Program-made: the position numbers and the translations under genes
Shown: piece by piece, positions 26,569 through 35,375 of the stretch
Position numbering within the stretch: the stretch's first letter is position 1
How the letters are laid out: every line of letters begins with the position of its first letter
NCBI RefSeq assembly: GCF_022829345.1
Contig: NZ_JAKSXV010000087.1
Location: 20,253 to 84,252, forward strand
From: Methylobacterium sp. J-090
GTDB taxonomy: Bacteria > Pseudomonadota > Alphaproteobacteria > Rhizobiales > Beijerinckiaceae
DNA length: 64,000 nucleotides
Direction: 5' to 3'
The notes under the pieces: model-generated
Databases searched by the model: none
Seen by the model: the letters and a program-made list of their open reading frames with translations, nothing else
What the model was told of the DNA's origin: nothing

Positions 26569-26593
26569 ATTCTGTTGAGAGTCTCAATAGAAT
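26569..26593. promoter_or_regulatory. 25-bp palindrome upstream of the ABC importer operon
   Basis: ATTCTGTTGAGA (26569-26580), one G, then TCTCAATAGAAT (26582-26593) is an inverted repeat with one mismatch in 12. It lies 20 bases upstream of the substrate-binding protein start codon, in the 183-base region shared with the divergent pterin dehydratase gene. Position and symmetry suggest binding by a dimeric repressor. The regulator is not identifiable here. Confidence 0.6.
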
Positions 26594-26732
26594 GTCCCGG
26601 TTCGGCCGTCCACCGGCGCGACCGCTCCCGGCCTGAGGCGAAACGGCCCGCGATCTTGCGAACGCGCCCGCCCCGTCGCAGGGTCGCCGCCGTGAGCCCG
26701 GCCGCGTCAGGCGGGCAATGGGAGACCCGACC

Positions 26733-27110
26733 ATGGCCGAACCGCGCGATACCGTCCTCGACGACGCCACCATCGAGGCGCGCCTCACCACCGAACTGCC
26801 GGCCTGGCGCCTCGAGGAGGGCTGGATCAAGCGCACCTACAAGACCGCGAGCTGGAAGAGCACCCTCATGGTCATCAACACTGTGGGGCATCTGGCGGAG
26901 GCCGCCTGGCACCACCCCGACCTCACGGCCTCCTACGCCTGGGTCGAGGTGCGCCTGACCAACCACGCCGCCAAGGGCGTGACCGAGAAGGATTTCGCCC
27001 TGGCGCGGAAGATCGAGGAGGTGGTCGGCTGGCAGCCCGGCACCGAGGGCGGCGCCCTGGAGGGTACCCCGACGGACCCGCGCTTCGCCTACATCAAGCA
27101 CGAGAAGTAG
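26733..27110 (+). CDS. Pterin-4a-carbinolamine dehydratase family protein
   Basis: The 125-residue protein is of the PCD/DCoH family, which dehydrates 4a-hydroxytetrahydropterins. The signature is the HHPDL motif in GHLAEAAWHHPDLTASYAWVEVRL (residues about 52-75), followed by the late NHAAKGVTEKDFALARKIEEVV helix. The ATG at 26733 has GGAGA upstream. An ATG five codons earlier (26718) is also in frame. Such genes recur near H4MPT and folate genes in methylotrophs, but a role in H4MPT chemistry is only inferred. It is divergent from the ABC importer operon. Confidence 0.9.
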   Translation: MAEPRDTVLDDATIEARLTTELPAWRLEEGWIKRTYKTASWKSTLMVINTVGHLAEAAWHHPDLTASYAWVEVRLTNHAAKGVTEKDFALARKIEEVVGWQPGTEGGALEGTPTDPRFAYIKHEK

Positions 27111-27113
27111 CGA

Positions 27114-27335
27114 TCACTCGGCCTGCTTCACCCGGCGGCACTCGGTCTTGAGGTAGCTCGTCTTGCCGACCTCGTCGCGAAGATCCGTGCGGGCGATGAT
27201 CTCCTGCCAGCCGTTGGTGCAGCCGAGTTCGTTGCTCACCCGGACCTTGCGGACCTCGCTCGCCTTCTCGTCGGTGCAGGCCTCGATGGGGATGCCGTTG
27301 GCGCAGACGAGGACGACGGCGATGAAGGCGTTCAC
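27114..27335 (-). CDS. Small conserved hypothetical protein
   Basis: The 73-residue protein has a short hydrophobic start (MNAFIAVVLVCANG) and three further cysteines spaced through EACTDEKASEVRKVR, ELGCTNGWQEIIARTD and LKTECRRVKQAE, suggesting an exported disulfide-bonded protein. The GTG at 27335 has GGAG nine bases upstream. It converges on the pterin dehydratase gene, from which it is separated by three bases. I do not recognise a function. Confidence 0.65.
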   Translation of the reverse strand: MNAFIAVVLVCANGIPIEACTDEKASEVRKVRVSNELGCTNGWQEIIARTDLRDEVGKTSYLKTECRRVKQAE

Positions 27336-27392
27336 GGGCGGGCTCCGGTTCCGAGGGGCGTCTCAGGGTACGCGCCGCGCAGGGCTCCGGTT

Positions 27393-28253
27393 TCAGCCGA
27401 CGGCGAGGATCGTGTCGGGCGCGTAGGTCTTGCCCTCGACGGGGTTGGCGACCCAGCGGGTGCGCCCGACCCGCAGGTCGTGCGCCGCGTGGAAGTGCCC
27501 CGAGATCCACAGGTCGGGCCGGGCGGAGTCGGGCAGGTCGTCCAGCACCGTGGTGGCGTAGAAGGCCGGCAGCCACCACGGCACGCCCGGGGCCCCGCGA
27601 AACGCGTCCGCCGCCGCCGTGCCGGCGGGGTGGTGGGTGAGGCACACCGTCGGGCCCGCATGCGGCACCGACAGGGCGGCGACCAGCGCCGCCCGCTCCC
27701 GCGCATGGGCCGCCATGGCGTCCGCCGGCGACCAGGCCGAGCCGTCGCCGTTGCGGATGGCGCCGCGGAACTCGCGGGACCCCGTGACGGGGTCGGTCAT
27801 GCGCGCGGCGGCGTAGGCGATGGGATCTTGCGGGACGGGATCTTGTGGCCGGTCGGGCGTCCCGGCGTCGAGCCAGCGCCCGGCGAGGCGCCAGTCGGTC
27901 CACAGGGTGGTGCCGACGAAGCGCACCCCGTCGCGGATCACCGCGGCGCTTCCCTGGAGCAGGTGGATCGTCTGCCCCGCCCGGTTCAGGCGGTCGACCT
28001 CGGCCTCCAGGGCGGCGAGGAGCTCGGGCGCGGTGCGGCCGTCGCCGGTCGGGGCGTAGCGCTCGTGGTTGCCCGGCACGAGGACGATGGGTCGGCCCTG
28101 CGCCAGTGCCACGATGGCGGCCAGGCCCCGCTCGGGATGGCCCTCCCACAGGTCGCCGGCGCAGGCCAGCACGTCGAAGGGCAGGCGCGGCGGCGGAATC
28201 ACGTCGAGGCGGCGGCGTTCGAGGTGGAGGTCCGAGATCGGAAAGATGCGCAT
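27393..28253 (-). CDS. Metallophosphoesterase
   Basis: The 286-residue calcineurin-like phosphoesterase shows the full two-metal motif set: SDLHLE (residues 7-12), AGDLWEGHP, PGNHERY, LTHHPAGT and GHFHAAHD near the C-terminus. Proteins of this type hydrolyse phosphoesters, but the substrate cannot be told from sequence. The ATG at 28253 is the natural start, immediately before MRIFPISDLHLE. It is transcribed leftward, 19 bases downstream of a cation transporter gene, and may be cotranscribed with it. Confidence 0.9.
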   Translation of the reverse strand: MRIFPISDLHLERRRLDVIPPPRLPFDVLACAGDLWEGHPERGLAAIVALAQGRPIVLVPGNHERYAPTGDGRTAPELLAALEAEVDRLNRAGQTIHLLQGSAAVIRDGVRFVGTTLWTDWRLAGRWLDAGTPDRPQDPVPQDPIAYAAARMTDPVTGSREFRGAIRNGDGSAWSPADAMAAHARERAALVAALSVPHAGPTVCLTHHPAGTAAADAFRGAPGVPWWLPAFYATTVLDDLPDSARPDLWISGHFHAAHDLRVGRTRWVANPVEGKTYAPDTILAVG

Positions 28254-28272
28254 GGGTGTCAGGATATGGGGG

Positions 28273-28875
28273 TCAGGGCATCGCTTTCGCCGCGCGCCAT
28301 TCCGCGCGGGCCGCCCGGAGGATGTCGCCGGCCGAATCCGCGTTGAGGATCGCGATGCCCGCCGCCGCGATGAGGTCGGGCCAGGGCGACAGGGTCACGG
28401 CGGTGAAGAGGCCGGCGGCGATGATGGCGAGGTTGGCGTAGGCGTCGTTGCGGGCCGAGAGGTAGGCCGCCCGGGTCAGGCTGCCGCCGCCGTCGCGGTG
28501 GCGCGCCAGCATGGCCGCGCAGGCGAGGTTGACGGCGAGCGCCGCGAGACCCGTGAGGGTCAGCGCCAGGGGGGCGGGCGGCGTCAGATCCGAGAATTTC
28601 TCGTAGGCCGCGTAGGCGGTGGCGAGCCCCGGGATCACCAGGATGCCGGCCAGCACCACGCCGAGGCGGGCCCGGTTGCGCACGCTCCAGCCGATCCCGG
28701 CGAAGATGAGGAGGTTGATGGCCGCGTCCTCGAGGAAGTCGAGGCTGTCGGCGATGAGGGCGATGGAGCCGATGGCGAGCGCCACGGCGATCTCGATGCC
28801 GAAGAAGCCGAGGTTCAGGCCCGCGACCCGGGCGACGACGGGGCGGAGCGCGGTGGCGGGGGCTGGCTGGGTCAC
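28273..28875 (-). CDS. Cation diffusion facilitator-like membrane protein
   Basis: The 200-residue protein is a short member of the cation efflux family. Six likely membrane segments are seen. The metal-site motifs are ADSLDFLED in segment 2 (residues about 42-50) and SARNDAYAN in segment 5 (about 139-147), corresponding to the H/D-x3-D sites of CDF transporters. The usual C-terminal cytoplasmic metal domain is missing. The GTG at 28875 is used. It may export a divalent metal. Which metal is unknown. Confidence 0.82.
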   Translation of the reverse strand: MTQPAPATALRPVVARVAGLNLGFFGIEIAVALAIGSIALIADSLDFLEDAAINLLIFAGIGWSVRNRARLGVVLAGILVIPGLATAYAAYEKFSDLTPPAPLALTLTGLAALAVNLACAAMLARHRDGGGSLTRAAYLSARNDAYANLAIIAAGLFTAVTLSPWPDLIAAAGIAILNADSAGDILRAARAEWRAAKAMP

Positions 28876-28994
28876 GGTGTGGTCCTCGCGGCCGGCGCCT
28901 CATCGCCGATGCGTGCCGCCCTGTCGAGGGCGGACCTGTCGAGGGTTGGATCTGTCGAGGGGCGGGGCGCCCACCCGGCGGCCCGCGACGCGGA

Positions 28995-29399
28995 TCAGGT
29001 CCCGCGGGCGATGCGCCGGTTACGCACATCCTTCAGGGCGCGCCTGTGCACGACGGCCGCCACCGGCGGCACCGGCTCCGGCCCAGGGGTTCGTGCCCCG
29101 CGGACCGATGCCGCCAGGGCCGGGTGGACCCGCGGCTCGTGCGGCAGGGCCGAACGGGCCGTCACCGGTGTCGGTGCCACGGCCCTGGGCGCCCCGGGCC
29201 GGCGTCCCTTGCGGGACCGCTGCCGCTTCGGCGTGTGGCAGAGGTCGACCGTGAAGGCGACGAGCGCCGCCGCAAGGCAGCCGCAGGCCAGGCCGAGGAT
29301 GTCCGGTCGCGTCCCCTCGCTCGTCATCAGGGCGACGAGGCCCGTGAGGGAGAGCGCCGACCCGAGATGCCGGGGCGCGAAAGGATCTGGATCGGACAT
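28995..29399 (-). CDS. Hypothetical membrane protein
   Basis: The 134-residue product has two probable membrane segments (about residues 13-27 and 35-53) and a basic, proline-rich tail with KRQRSRKGRRPGAPR. No family was recognised and the ribosome site is poor. The ATG at 29399 is the only reasonable start. It could be a real lineage-specific gene, but the high GC content makes long random frames common here. Confidence 0.4.
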   Translation of the reverse strand: MSDPDPFAPRHLGSALSLTGLVALMTSEGTRPDILGLACGCLAAALVAFTVDLCHTPKRQRSRKGRRPGAPRAVAPTPVTARSALPHEPRVHPALAASVRGARTPGPEPVPPVAAVVHRRALKDVRNRRIARGT

Positions 29400-29615
29400 G
29401 CCGGGGAGTGTGCGGGATGGGGCTTCACGGACCCGTGAAGACGACCGCTCGAATTGTCCGGAACGCCCCTGCGCCGCGGCCCGCCTCCGCGCGGCCTAAG
29501 ACTGGATTTGGCCGCGCGCCTGTGCGAGGCGAAAAGGGATCTTCGGCGCGGCGAACGGGCGCGCCGCCGGCGCGGGCGATGCCCGCGTGCCACGAACGAG
29601 ACGGGGGAACTGCCC

Positions 29616-30095
29616 ATGATGCCCGAACTGCGCGTCCTGTATTTCGAGGACCTCGAAGTCGGCCTGTCCGAGACCCTCAACAAGGAGATCTCGTCCTCCG
29701 ACGTGGTGGGCTTCGCCGAGATCACCGGCGACCGCAACCCGATCCACCTGTCCGAACACTTCGCCGCCCGCACGCCGTTCGGAACCCGCATCGCCCACGG
29801 CCTCTACACCGCCGGCCTGATCTCGGCGGTGCTCGGCACCCGCCTGCCGGGCCCCGGCGCCATCTACATCAGCCAGACCCTGAACTTTCGCGCGCCCGTG
29901 CGCATCGGCGACACGGTTCAGGTCACTGTCGAGGTGGCCGAGCTCGTGCCCGAGCGCCGCCGCGCCCGCCTGAAATGCACCTGCTCGGTCGCCGGCGAGA
30001 TCGTCCTCGACGGCGAGGCCCTGGTGAAGGTGCCGACGAAGGCCGAGGCCGACCCCCTCGCCATCCGCATGGGCGGCCGCCCGCCGAGCGCCTGA
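29616..30095 (+). CDS. MaoC-family (R)-specific enoyl-CoA hydratase
   Basis: The 159-residue hot-dog-fold protein contains the hydratase-2 motif: VGFAEITGDRNPIHLSEHFA (catalytic Asp and His, residues about 30-48) followed by AHGLYTAGLISAVLG. Such enzymes hydrate trans-2-enoyl-CoA to (R)-3-hydroxyacyl-CoA, linking fatty-acid or ethylmalonyl-pathway intermediates to PHB-type polymers. The ATG at 29616 is preceded by a GGGGG-rich ribosome site. The gene is followed after seven bases by a TrmH-type methyltransferase gene. Confidence 0.88.
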   Translation: MMPELRVLYFEDLEVGLSETLNKEISSSDVVGFAEITGDRNPIHLSEHFAARTPFGTRIAHGLYTAGLISAVLGTRLPGPGAIYISQTLNFRAPVRIGDTVQVTVEVAELVPERRRARLKCTCSVAGEIVLDGEALVKVPTKAEADPLAIRMGGRPPSA

Positions 30096-30102
30096 TCCGC
30101 CC

Positions 30103-30906
30103 TTGCCGCCGATCCCCGTCGCCGACCCCGCCGACCCGCGTCTTTCGCCCTACACGGCCATGCGCGAGCGCGACCTCGTCGGGCGCGAAGGCCGCTTCAT
30201 CGTCGAGGGCGAGGTCACCCTGCGGGTGATGCTTTCGGGGCGGGCGCGGTTCGGTCTCGAATCGATCCTGCTGTCGCCGGAGCGCGTGGAGGGCCTGACC
30301 GAAATCCTCATGGCGCGGACCGGCCCGGTCCCGGTCTACGTCGCCGAGAAGGCCGTGATGAGCGCCATCGCGGGCTTCCCGATCCATCGCGGCGTCCTGG
30401 CGGTGGGGCTTGCCGGACCGGAGACCGGCCTCCCGGTGCCGCCCGCCCCGGCGCCGGCCCTCGTCGTCGGCCTCGTCGGCCTGACCAACCACGACAATGT
30501 CGGCGGCCTGTTCCGCAACGCCGCCGCCTTCGGGGCCGATGGCGTGCTCCTCGACGCCGCCACCTGCGATCCCCTCTACCGCAAGGCGATTCGGGTCTCG
30601 GCGGGCGCGGCCCTCACGGTGCCGTTCGCGCGCCTGCCCGACGGGGCGGCGCTCCTGGCCTTCGCCGAGGATCACGCCCTCGTCCCCCTGGCCCTGAGCC
30701 CCGCCGGCCGCGAGAGGCTGTCCGACCTCGCGCCCCCGCCGCGCGCCCTCCTGCTCCTCGGCACCGAGGGGCCCGGCCTGCCCCAGAGCCTCATGGCCCG
30801 CGCCCGGACCGTGCGGATCGCCATGGCGCCCGGCTTCGATTCCCTCAACGTCGCCACCGCCGGGGCGCTGGCCCTGCATCATCTCGCGGCGGCCCACCTG
30901 CGCTGA
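30103..30906 (+). CDS. SpoU/TrmH-family RNA 2'-O-methyltransferase
   Basis: The 267-residue protein has a short N-terminal substrate-binding region and a SPOUT domain. The three SPOUT motifs are visible: NHDNVGGLFRNAAAFGADGVL (motif 1, residues about 128-148), LLLLGTEGPGLPQSLM (motif 2) and IAMAPGFDSLNVATAGALAL (motif 3) at the C-terminus. It should methylate a ribose in rRNA or tRNA. The target is not known. The TTG at 30103 starts eight bases after the MaoC gene. An ATG at 30160 is a later alternative. Confidence 0.88.
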   Translation: MPPIPVADPADPRLSPYTAMRERDLVGREGRFIVEGEVTLRVMLSGRARFGLESILLSPERVEGLTEILMARTGPVPVYVAEKAVMSAIAGFPIHRGVLAVGLAGPETGLPVPPAPAPALVVGLVGLTNHDNVGGLFRNAAAFGADGVLLDAATCDPLYRKAIRVSAGAALTVPFARLPDGAALLAFAEDHALVPLALSPAGRERLSDLAPPPRALLLLGTEGPGLPQSLMARARTVRIAMAPGFDSLNVATAGALALHHLAAAHLR

Positions 30907-31042
30907 CGCGCGACAATCCGTGGCCCTTGCCCTGCCGGGCGCTACGCTCAAGATTACGCGAGCGCGCCGTCGGGCGTATCCGAAGGAAACCGGATCGGGC
31001 CAGGAGACTGGAATCCGGGACGTCGAGTGGGAGTTGCGAGCG

Positions 31043-32635
31043 TTGCTGCAGTCACGGGATGGCTTGCGGACTCTGTCCGGACGCCGGGTCATCATCGTCG
31101 GCGCCGGTCCCGGCGGCCTCGCCACGGCCCTGCTGCTGGCGCGCGCGGGCGTCCACGTCACGCTGCTGGAGAAGGACCCGGCGGTGGGCGGCCGGACCAA
31201 GACCGTGGAGGCGCCGGGCGGCTACCGCTTCGACATTGGGCCGACCTTCTTCCTCTATCCACAGATTCTCGCCGACATCTTCGAATCCTGCGGCGAGCGC
31301 CTGGAGGACCACGTCAAGCTCGAGCGCCTCGATCCGCAATACCACCTCGTCTTCGAGGAGAACGGCGGCATCTCGGGCACGATCCAGGCGACCAACGACA
31401 TGGAGCGCCTGGAGGCCGAGGTCGCCCGCATCGCGCCGGACGACGCGAAGAACGTCAGGAAATTCTTCGCCGACAACCGGGTGAAGCTGAAGTTCTTTAA
31501 GCCGGTGCTGGAGCAGGCCTTCCACACCCTGCGCAGCATGGCCTCCCCGGCGATGATCGCCGCCCTGCCCCACCTCCATCCGGGCCGCAGCGTCGACAGG
31601 GACCTGCAGCGCTACTTCGCCGACCCGCGCGTGCGCCTCGCCTTCGCGTTCCAGACCAAATACCTCGGCATGTCGCCGTTCCGGTGCCCGAGCCTGTTCA
31701 CCATCCTGTCGTTCCTCGAATACGAGCACGGGGTCTACCATCCCGTCGGCGGCTGCGGCGCCGTCTCGGAGGCCATGGCGGGGCTGGCCCGGCGCATGGG
31801 CGTCGACATCCGCCTCGGCGCGAGCGTCGACCGGGTGCTGTTCGAGGGGAAAAAGGCCTGCGGCGTGGTCTGCGGCGCGGAAACGATCCACGCCGACGCG
31901 GTGGTGATCAACGGCGATTTCGCCAAGGTGATCAAGGACCTCGTTCCCCAATCCCACCGCCCGCGCTGGCGCGACGCCAAGATCGCGAAGGCGCGCCTCT
32001 CGTGCTCGACCTTCATGCTGTATCTCGGCATCGAGGGCCCGGCACCGGAGGCGCTCGGCCATCACACGATCCTGTTGTCGGAGGATTACGCCCGCAACAT
32101 CCGCGAGATCACCGGCGGCACCCTGCCGATGCAGCCCTCGCTCTACGTCCAGCACGCCGGTTTCACCGATGGCGGCATGGCGCCGCCGGGCCATACCAGC
32201 CTCTACGTCCTCGTGCCGGTGCCGAACCTGAAGGCCGACATCGACTGGACCACCACGCGGCAGACCTATCGCCGCCTCGTCCTCGACCGCCTGAAGATCC
32301 TCGGCCTCGGCGACATCGAGGAGCGCATCCGCTACGAGCGCATCGTCGATCCGACGGAGTGGCGCGACGATTTCTTCGTCCACGAGGGCGCCACCTTCAA
32401 CCTCGCCCACGACCTCATGCAGATGCTCTACTTCCGCCCGCACAACCGGTTCGGGCCGGGGCTCTACCTCGTCGGCGGCGGCACCCATCCGGGCTCGGGC
32501 CTGCCGGTGATCTACGAGGGCGCGCGCATCACCGCCCGCTTGCTCATCGACGAACTGTCGGCGGGCCGCGTCGGCGCCGAGGCCGCCGGCGTACCGAACA
32601 CGGCGCCGCTCGCCACGTCCGGCGACGCCGCGTGA
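31043..32635 (+). CDS. Carotenoid desaturase/oxidase of the CrtI/CrtN family (first copy)
   Basis: The 530-residue flavoprotein has an N-terminal FAD-binding motif (VIIVGAGPGGLATALLLARAG) and the CrtN/CrtI pattern: GGRTKTVEAPGGYRFDIGPTFF, YHPVGGCGAVSEAMAGLARRMG in the middle and YLVGGGTHPGSGLPVIYEGAR near the C-terminus. The family inserts double bonds in phytoene or 4,4'-diapophytoene, or oxidises the end methyl groups. Which of the two this copy does is not clear. The TTG at 31043 has GGGAG upstream. An in-frame GTG at 30920 lacks support. It starts a rightward carotenoid cluster and overlaps the DUF2141 gene by four bases (GTGA). Confidence 0.88.
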   Translation: MLQSRDGLRTLSGRRVIIVGAGPGGLATALLLARAGVHVTLLEKDPAVGGRTKTVEAPGGYRFDIGPTFFLYPQILADIFESCGERLEDHVKLERLDPQYHLVFEENGGISGTIQATNDMERLEAEVARIAPDDAKNVRKFFADNRVKLKFFKPVLEQAFHTLRSMASPAMIAALPHLHPGRSVDRDLQRYFADPRVRLAFAFQTKYLGMSPFRCPSLFTILSFLEYEHGVYHPVGGCGAVSEAMAGLARRMGVDIRLGASVDRVLFEGKKACGVVCGAETIHADAVVINGDFAKVIKDLVPQSHRPRWRDAKIAKARLSCSTFMLYLGIEGPAPEALGHHTILLSEDYARNIREITGGTLPMQPSLYVQHAGFTDGGMAPPGHTSLYVLVPVPNLKADIDWTTTRQTYRRLVLDRLKILGLGDIEERIRYERIVDPTEWRDDFFVHEGATFNLAHDLMQMLYFRPHNRFGPGLYLVGGGTHPGSGLPVIYEGARITARLLIDELSAGRVGAEAAGVPNTAPLATSGDAA

Positions 32636-33075
32636 GGCGTTTTCTCGTGCTCGCGGCGTGTGTCGCGGCCTGTCCGACCGCCGTGGTCTCGGTCGGACCC
32701 GCCCATGCGGCCACCGTGACGGTGACCGTGGACGGGATCGAGGCGGTGCCCTCCACGCTCTACGTCGCCCTGTGCCAGGGCGGCCTGTCGGAGGCCGAGT
32801 GCCGGATCGGCCAGGAGGCCCCCGTGCGGGGCGCGAGCGAACGGGTGGTGTTCGCGGATGTCGAGCCCGGCGCCTACGCCGTCGCGGCGTTCCAGGACCA
32901 GAACGGCAACCGCCGCCTCGACCGCACCGGCCTCGGCCTGCCGACCGAGCCCTACGGCTTCTCGGGGCCGTCCGAGCGCACGGCCCGGCCGGATTTCGCC
33001 CGCGCCCAGGTCGCGGTGCGCGAACCCGGGCTGGCGTTGCGCGTGCGCCTGACCCGCGCCCTGCCCCGCCGCTGA
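32632..33075 (+). CDS. DUF2141 exported protein
   Basis: The 147-residue protein has a signal peptide (VLAACVAACPTAVVSVGPAHA, cleavage near residue 26) and a single beta-sandwich domain of the DUF2141 family, with ATVTVTVDGIEAVPSTLYVALC, VEPGAYAVAAFQDQNGNRRLD and LPTEPYGFS. The FQDQNGNRRLD loop resembles a calcium-binding turn. The GTG start overlaps the desaturase stop. DUF2141 proteins are often encoded with carotenoid genes, and their role is unknown. This one precedes an ABC transporter inside the cluster. Confidence 0.85.
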   Translation: MRRFLVLAACVAACPTAVVSVGPAHAATVTVTVDGIEAVPSTLYVALCQGGLSEAECRIGQEAPVRGASERVVFADVEPGAYAVAAFQDQNGNRRLDRTGLGLPTEPYGFSGPSERTARPDFARAQVAVREPGLALRVRLTRALPRR

Positions 33076-33083
33076 CCGCCCCC

Positions 33084-34070
33084 GTGCCGCCCGATTCACC
33101 CCTGGTCGTGGTCCGGGGGGCCACCCTGAGCTACCGCGATCGGCGCGTCCTCGACGGCGTCGACCTGGATCTCTTCGCCGGTCAGACCCTGGCGCTGCTC
33201 GGCCCCAACGGGGCCGGCAAGACCTCGCTCATGCGCCTCGTCGCCGGCCGCCTCGCCCCGCAGGCGGGGCACGTGCGGATCGCGGGGTGCGATCCGTTCG
33301 CGGCCCCCGAGGCCCGCCGGGCCATCGGCTGGGTGCCCCAGGACATCGCCCTCTATCCCCGCCTGACCGTGGCCGAGAACCTCGACGTGTTCGCCCGCCT
33401 CGCCGGCCTCGGCCGGCACGCCCGGCGCGCGGCCGTGGCCGACGCCCTCGACCAGACGGACATCGCCGCGGTCGCCGGTCGCCCCGTCGGCCTCCTGTCG
33501 GGCGGCTACCAGCGCCGGGTCAACATCGCCGCGAGCCTCATGGCGCAGCCCCGCCTCGTCCTCCTCGACGAGCCGACGCAGGGCGTCGATCTCCACGCCC
33601 GCGCGGCGATCCACGCCGTGCTGGAGCGCCTGCGCCGGGCGGGCGCGGCCGTGCTCGTCGCCACCCATGATTTCGCCGAGGCCGAGCGCCTCGCCGACCG
33701 GGCCGCCTTCCTGGCCGAAGGCCGCATCGTCCGCGAGGGTACCCTGCCCGACCTCCTGGCGCGTCGGCGCGACGGCGCGCCCGAGCACGAGGTCGCCCTG
33801 TCGGGCCCCGCCTCCGGCCCGGCCGAGGCGGCCCTGCGGCGGGCGGGCTTCGCGCCCGTGGACACCGGCCTGACCTGGCGGGCGCTGCCCGCCGCTGGCC
33901 CGCGCCTCAACGCGGCCGCACTGCTCGACGCCCTGCGGGCCGAGGGCGTCCCCGTCGCCGAGATCCGCATCCGCACACCCGGCCTCGAGGCGGTCTACCG
34001 CGACGCCCTCGGCCTGTGGGACCCGGCCGACCCCGTCCGGCTCCGCCGCCGCGAAGGCGCCGCGTCATGA
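33084..34070 (+). CDS. ABC transporter ATP-binding protein (exporter type)
   Basis: The 328-residue ATPase has Walker A GPNGAGKTS, Q-loop VPQDIALYPRLTV, signature LSGGYQRRVNIAASL, Walker B VLLDEPTQGVD and switch His in ATHDF. A C-terminal extension of about 80 residues is typical of the DrrA/CcmA-like exporter ATPases. The GTG at 33084 lies eight bases after the DUF2141 stop. The stop overlaps the permease start (ATGA). The two should form an exporter. Its place between two carotenoid desaturases suggests the cargo is a carotenoid or related lipid, which is inference. Confidence 0.92.
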   Translation: MPPDSPLVVVRGATLSYRDRRVLDGVDLDLFAGQTLALLGPNGAGKTSLMRLVAGRLAPQAGHVRIAGCDPFAAPEARRAIGWVPQDIALYPRLTVAENLDVFARLAGLGRHARRAAVADALDQTDIAAVAGRPVGLLSGGYQRRVNIAASLMAQPRLVLLDEPTQGVDLHARAAIHAVLERLRRAGAAVLVATHDFAEAERLADRAAFLAEGRIVREGTLPDLLARRRDGAPEHEVALSGPASGPAEAALRRAGFAPVDTGLTWRALPAAGPRLNAAALLDALRAEGVPVAEIRIRTPGLEAVYRDALGLWDPADPVRLRRREGAAS

Positions 34071-35269
34071 TCGCCGCCGCCTTCCGGGTGATGCTGCTAG
34101 GCCTCGTGCGCGACCGCGCCGCCCTGGTCATGGCCTTCGTGCTGCCCACCGTGATCTTCGTGATCTTCGCGGCGATCTTCTCCGGCGCCATCGGCGAGCG
34201 CATCCGCATCCATCTCGGCCTCGTCGACCTCGCCCGCACCGCGACGACCGAGCGCCTCGCCGCCGCCCTGGAGTCCGACCCGTCCCTGCGGATCGCGCGC
34301 CTGTCCGTCGCGGATGTCGCCGGGGCCGCGAGCGCCGTGCGCCGGGGCGAGGTCGACGTCGCCCTGGTCCTGCGCGGCGACCTCGATGCCGCCCCCGCCG
34401 GGGCGGCCCCAGCCGAGCAGCCCGTGGTGCTCATCGAGAACCCGTCCCGGGCGCTCGCCACGCCCATCGCGCTCGGCCAGTTCCAGCGGGTGCTCAACGC
34501 GGCCCTGCCCGACGTGGTGCTGGCGCGGATCGTCGCCGACGTGGAGCGCTCGGGCAAGATTGGCGCCGACGAGCGCGCCTTCCTGAACCAAGCCTTCGCC
34601 GAGCAGCGCGCCCGCAAGGAGCCGTTCTCGTTCGCGTCCCTCGTCGAACTGCAGAGCACGGCCACGGGCGGCGGCAACGACCGGGTGAGCTACTATGCCG
34701 GCGCCATCGCGGCGGTGTTCCTGCTGTTCGCCGCCATGCAGGGCGCGCTGTCCCTCGTCGAGGAGCGCCAGGGCGGCCTCGCCGACCGCCTGACGGCGGC
34801 TCCGGGCGGCCTCGCCGTGATCGTCCTCGGCAAGTTCGCCTTCCTCGTCCTCCAGGGGATGGTCCAGGCTGGCCTGATCTTCGCCGCGGCCGCCCTCCTC
34901 CACGGCGTCGACCTGCGTCCGCACTGGGCCGCCTGGATCGGCACCACCCTCCTCGTCTCCGCCATGGCGGCGGGGCTGGCGCTCGCGGCGTGCGCCGCCG
35001 CCGCCACCCGCCAGCAGGCCCACCTCGCCTCGACCTTCGGCGTCCTGCTGCTCTCGGCGGTGGGCGGCAGCATGGTGCCGCGCTTCCTCATGCCGCCCTG
35101 GCTGCAGCAGGCCGGCTGGTTCACCCCCAACGCCTGGGCCATCGAGGCCTACCAGACGGCGCTCGGCGAAGGCGTCTCCGCCGCCCTGCCGGCCTGGGGC
35201 GTGATGATCGCGGTGGCGGCGGTGAGTTTGGTGGCGGCGGTGGGGCTGGTGTCGCGGCGGGTGGCGTGA
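34067..35269 (+). CDS. ABC-2 type permease
   Basis: The 400-residue permease has one membrane helix at the N-terminus (about residues 18-40), a large periplasmic domain (about 41-205) and five or six helices in the C-terminal half, for example VSYYAGAIAAVFLLFAAMQG and GLAVIVLGKFAFLVLQGMVQ. This is the layout of the ABC-2 exporter family (YhhJ/DrrB-like). The SVVEERQGGLADRLTAAPGG-type motif (here SLVEERQGGLADRLTA) follows the second helix. It works with the preceding ATPase, whose stop it overlaps. Confidence 0.9.
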   Translation: MIAAAFRVMLLGLVRDRAALVMAFVLPTVIFVIFAAIFSGAIGERIRIHLGLVDLARTATTERLAAALESDPSLRIARLSVADVAGAASAVRRGEVDVALVLRGDLDAAPAGAAPAEQPVVLIENPSRALATPIALGQFQRVLNAALPDVVLARIVADVERSGKIGADERAFLNQAFAEQRARKEPFSFASLVELQSTATGGGNDRVSYYAGAIAAVFLLFAAMQGALSLVEERQGGLADRLTAAPGGLAVIVLGKFAFLVLQGMVQAGLIFAAAALLHGVDLRPHWAAWIGTTLLVSAMAAGLALAACAAAATRQQAHLASTFGVLLLSAVGGSMVPRFLMPPWLQQAGWFTPNAWAIEAYQTALGEGVSAALPAWGVMIAVAAVSLVAAVGLVSRRVA

Positions 35270-35375
35270 ACGATCCTGACGGGCCGCCGCGACGGGGTAA
35301 CGCGTTGACCCCCGCCGTAGGCAGCCTAGCTTCAACTATAAGGACGGCGTTCGTCCGTTCGGGAGTGGCAGGAAC

